From NCBI RefSeq assembly GCF_010550605.1, contig NZ_JAAGNI010000172.1, positions 1-62,311 of the forward strand: a DNA stretch of 62,311 bases. Direction: 5' to 3'. The position numbers and the translations under genes were made by a program. Below, one piece after another: positions 60,705 to 62,311 of this stretch. This stretch comes from Streptomyces sp. SID9727 (lineage in GTDB: Bacteria > Actinomycetota > Actinomycetes > Streptomycetales > Streptomycetaceae). The notes below the pieces were generated by a model. That model worked only from the letters and a program-made list of their open reading frames with translations, ran no database searches and had not been told where the DNA came from. How positions within the stretch are numbered: position 1 is the stretch's first letter; every line of letters starts with the position of its first letter.

Positions 60705-61984
60705 CCGCCTCCACGTTCCGTACCCCGGCCGTGCCCTCCCTCGCCACGGGCCCCGGCATCGACCCGGCACGCTGGCCGGACGTCGTGACCCGGCCCCGCG
60801 CCTCCCGGCTGCGGACGGCCGTCGCCGAGCGGATCGTCCGGCGCGCCCTGGCCAGGCTGCCGCTGCGCGTCCGGTTCGGCGGGCGCGAGGACGTCGGGCT
60901 CGGCGGGCCGCTGATGGACGTCCACGACCCAGACGCCTTCTTCCGCAGGATCGGCGCGGCCGGGCTCATCGGCTTCGGCGAGTCGTACATGGCGGGGGAA
61001 TGGGACGCGCCCGACCCCGTCGGTGTCCTGACGGTCCTGGCGGGAGAGGTCGCCACCCTGGTCCCGCGGCCCCTGCAACGGCTGCGCGGACTGTGGGCGC
61101 GCCGCCACCCCGAGGCCCAGACCGGCACCCGCGAAGGGGCTCGGACCAACATCAGCCACCACTACGACCTGTCCAACGACCTGTTCGCGCTTTTCCTGGA
61201 CGAGACGCTCAGCTACTCGTCCGCGCTCTTCCGCGGCTTCCCCGCCGAACCGGCCCTCCTTCCCGCCGCCCAGCACCGCAAGATCGACCGGCTGCTCGAC
61301 CTCGCCGCCGTCGGCCCCGGCACCCGGCTCCTCGAGATCGGCACCGGCTGGGGCGAACTCGCGATCCGTGCCGCCGCGCGCGGCGCCCACGTCGTCTCCG
61401 TCACCCTCTCCCGGGAACAGCGCGACCTGGCGCTCCGGCGGATCGCGGCGGCGGGCCACGCGGACCGGGTCGACGTCCGGCTGTGCGACTACCGGGACGT
61501 CGGGGGGAGCTACGACGCGATCGTCAGCGTCGAGATGATCGAGGCGGTCGGCGCGGAGTTCTGGCCCGTCTACTTCCGCACCCTGGACCGGCTGCTCGGC
61601 CCCGGCGGCCGGATCGCGCTCCAGGCCATCACCATGCCCGACGACCGCATGCGGGCCGGCCGGTCCACCTTCACCTGGATCCAGAAGTACATCTTCCCGG
61701 GCGGCCAGCTCCCGTCCACCGAGGCCATCGACCGGGTCACCGCCGACCGCACCGGGCTGCGCGTCGAACGGTCCGACGGCTTCGGCACGCACTACGCCGA
61801 AACGCTGAGGCTGTGGCGCGAACGCTTCATCGAAGAGGCGGAAGCCGTCGACGCCCTCGGCTTCGACGCGACCTTCCGCCGCATGTGGACCCTTTACCTC
61901 GCCTACTCCGAAGCGGGCTTCCGCTCCGGCTACCTCGATGTGCGGCAGCTGCTGCTGACCCGTCAGGAACAGGAAACGGCATGA
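60701..61984 (+). CDS. Cyclopropane-fatty-acyl-phospholipid synthase family methyltransferase
   Basis: A 427-residue AdoMet-dependent enzyme. It has RTNISHHYDLSNDLFALFLD (the family signature), LLEIGTGWGELAIRAAARGA (AdoMet-binding), SVEMIEAVGAEFWP (Glu of the active site) and FTWIQKYIFPGGQLP. It should methylate or cyclopropanate acyl chains of membrane lipids. It is the UfaA1-type member of the locus. The start overlaps the DUF1365 stop and the end overlaps the next gene (ATGA both times), so the four genes are tightly coupled. Confidence 0.92.
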   Translation: MTASTFRTPAVPSLATGPGIDPARWPDVVTRPRASRLRTAVAERIVRRALARLPLRVRFGGREDVGLGGPLMDVHDPDAFFRRIGAAGLIGFGESYMAGEWDAPDPVGVLTVLAGEVATLVPRPLQRLRGLWARRHPEAQTGTREGARTNISHHYDLSNDLFALFLDETLSYSSALFRGFPAEPALLPAAQHRKIDRLLDLAAVGPGTRLLEIGTGWGELAIRAAARGAHVVSVTLSREQRDLALRRIAAAGHADRVDVRLCDYRDVGGSYDAIVSVEMIEAVGAEFWPVYFRTLDRLLGPGGRIALQAITMPDDRMRAGRSTFTWIQKYIFPGGQLPSTEAIDRVTADRTGLRVERSDGFGTHYAETLRLWRERFIEEAEAVDALGFDATFRRMWTLYLAYSEAGFRSGYLDVRQLLLTRQEQETA

Positions 61985-62311
61985 CACTCACCGGCAAGCA
62001 CCCCGCCCACGGGGCCGCCCAGCGCATCGAACCCCTGGCCGAGCAGCTGTTCGGCGGCCGGCTCCCGGTCCGGGTGCGCATGTGGGACGGCAGCGAGACC
62101 GGCGCCGCCGACGGCCCCCTGATCCACGTCCGGGGCCGCCGCGCCCTGCGCCGCCTCCTGTGGGAACCGGGTGAACTCGGCCTCGCGGAGGCGTACATCG
62201 CCGGGGACATCGACATCGAGGGCGACCTCGCCGAGGGCCTGCGGGCGGTGCGCCGGGCCGTGCGCGAGCGCGGGCTCGCCGCACCTCGCCCCCGCCTCTC
62301 CGACCGGCTGC
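61981..62311 (+). CDS. Second cyclopropane synthase-like protein, N-terminal part (cut by window edge)
   Basis: ATG 61981 overlaps the previous stop (ATGA). About 110 residues are visible. They have the N-terminal layout of cyclopropane synthase family proteins: RVRMWDGSETGAADGPLIHV and ALRRLLWEPGELGLAEAYIA, then GDIDIEGDLAEGLRAVRR. This is the substrate-positioning domain before the methyltransferase core, which lies outside the window. It is probably a paralogue of the upstream gene. Confidence 0.82.
   Translation, partial: MTLTGKHPAHGAAQRIEPLAEQLFGGRLPVRVRMWDGSETGAADGPLIHVRGRRALRRLLWEPGELGLAEAYIAGDIDIEGDLAEGLRAVRRAVRERGLAAPRPRLSDRL

Noticed and set aside
1..62311. CRISPR arrays, tRNA or rRNA genes, prophage or integrase genes, replication origin
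   Set aside because: No regularly spaced repeats, clover-leaf sequences, rRNA motifs, phage genes or DnaA-box clusters were seen on reading both strands.

Overview
The window is chromosomal DNA of a Streptomyces or a close streptomycete relative. The evidence is the very high G+C content, GTG and TTG starts, a mycothiol ligase gene (mshC), a complete Pup-proteasome locus, and the glycerol operon with its own IclR-type regulator (gylR-glpF-glpK-glpD). No rRNA or tRNA gene was recognised. Species cannot be assigned from the sequence alone.

Layout. (1) 1-8.1 kb: an aldo/keto reductase followed by a cut-off gene, an F420/LLM oxidoreductase, a ferritin-like protein, CorA, and a compact rightward run: histidine phosphatase, DUF3090, a kinase-like protein and MshC. 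(2) 8.2-11.3 kb: a secreted GH31 glycosidase with a C-terminal NPCBM domain. (3) 11.3-12.4 kb: a PAC2 protein, probably ParJ. (4) 12.6-19.3 kb: a sugar-acid operon (fuconate-type dehydratase, SDR, CUT2 ABC transporter) facing its GntR/FCD regulator; the same operator word sits in both promoters. (5) 19.4-24.5 kb: the glycerol operon. (6) 24.8-35.6 kb: metH, a HAD phosphatase, a lone peptide-type binding protein, an orphan response regulator beside a RecB-like exonuclease, a CBS-containing M50 protease, TrmI and a small anchored protein. (7) 35.6-55.3 kb: the Pup-proteasome supercluster: ferredoxin, arc, dop, pup, prcB, prcA, a LacI/MFS pair, pafA, two FKBP genes, pafB, pafC, two small ORFs, tatA, tatC, a diacylglycerol kinase and a Ski2-like helicase. 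(8) 55.3-62.3 kb: a 181-bp MITE-like element, an SPW protein, a fasciclin lipoprotein, a sulfite-oxidase-type molybdoprotein, and a translationally coupled operon (flavoprotein, DUF1365, cyclopropane synthase, second synthase cut by the window end).

The most interesting signals are regulatory. First, promoters close to the RecA-independent DNA-damage promoter read by PafBC (TTGTCRGTG-N8-TAnnnT in mycobacteria) lie in front of the RecB-like exonuclease (8 of 9 positions of the upstream half), the helicase (7 of 9) and, more weakly, pup (6 of 9). pafB and pafC are in the same window. Second, the 170-bp gap between the molybdoprotein and the flavoprotein carries two divergent promoters with the same architecture as the mycobacterial SigK promoter (CCATCC-N15-CCGAAT and CAATCC-N15-ACGAAT). 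The genes around it match those of the M. tuberculosis sigK locus, so sigK-rskA may lie just past the right edge. Third, the fuconate-type operon and its regulator share a 12-bp operator word. Other points are a Pup already encoded with C-terminal Glu, a 21-bp perfect stem between pup and prcB, and a long inverted repeat between gylR and glpF.
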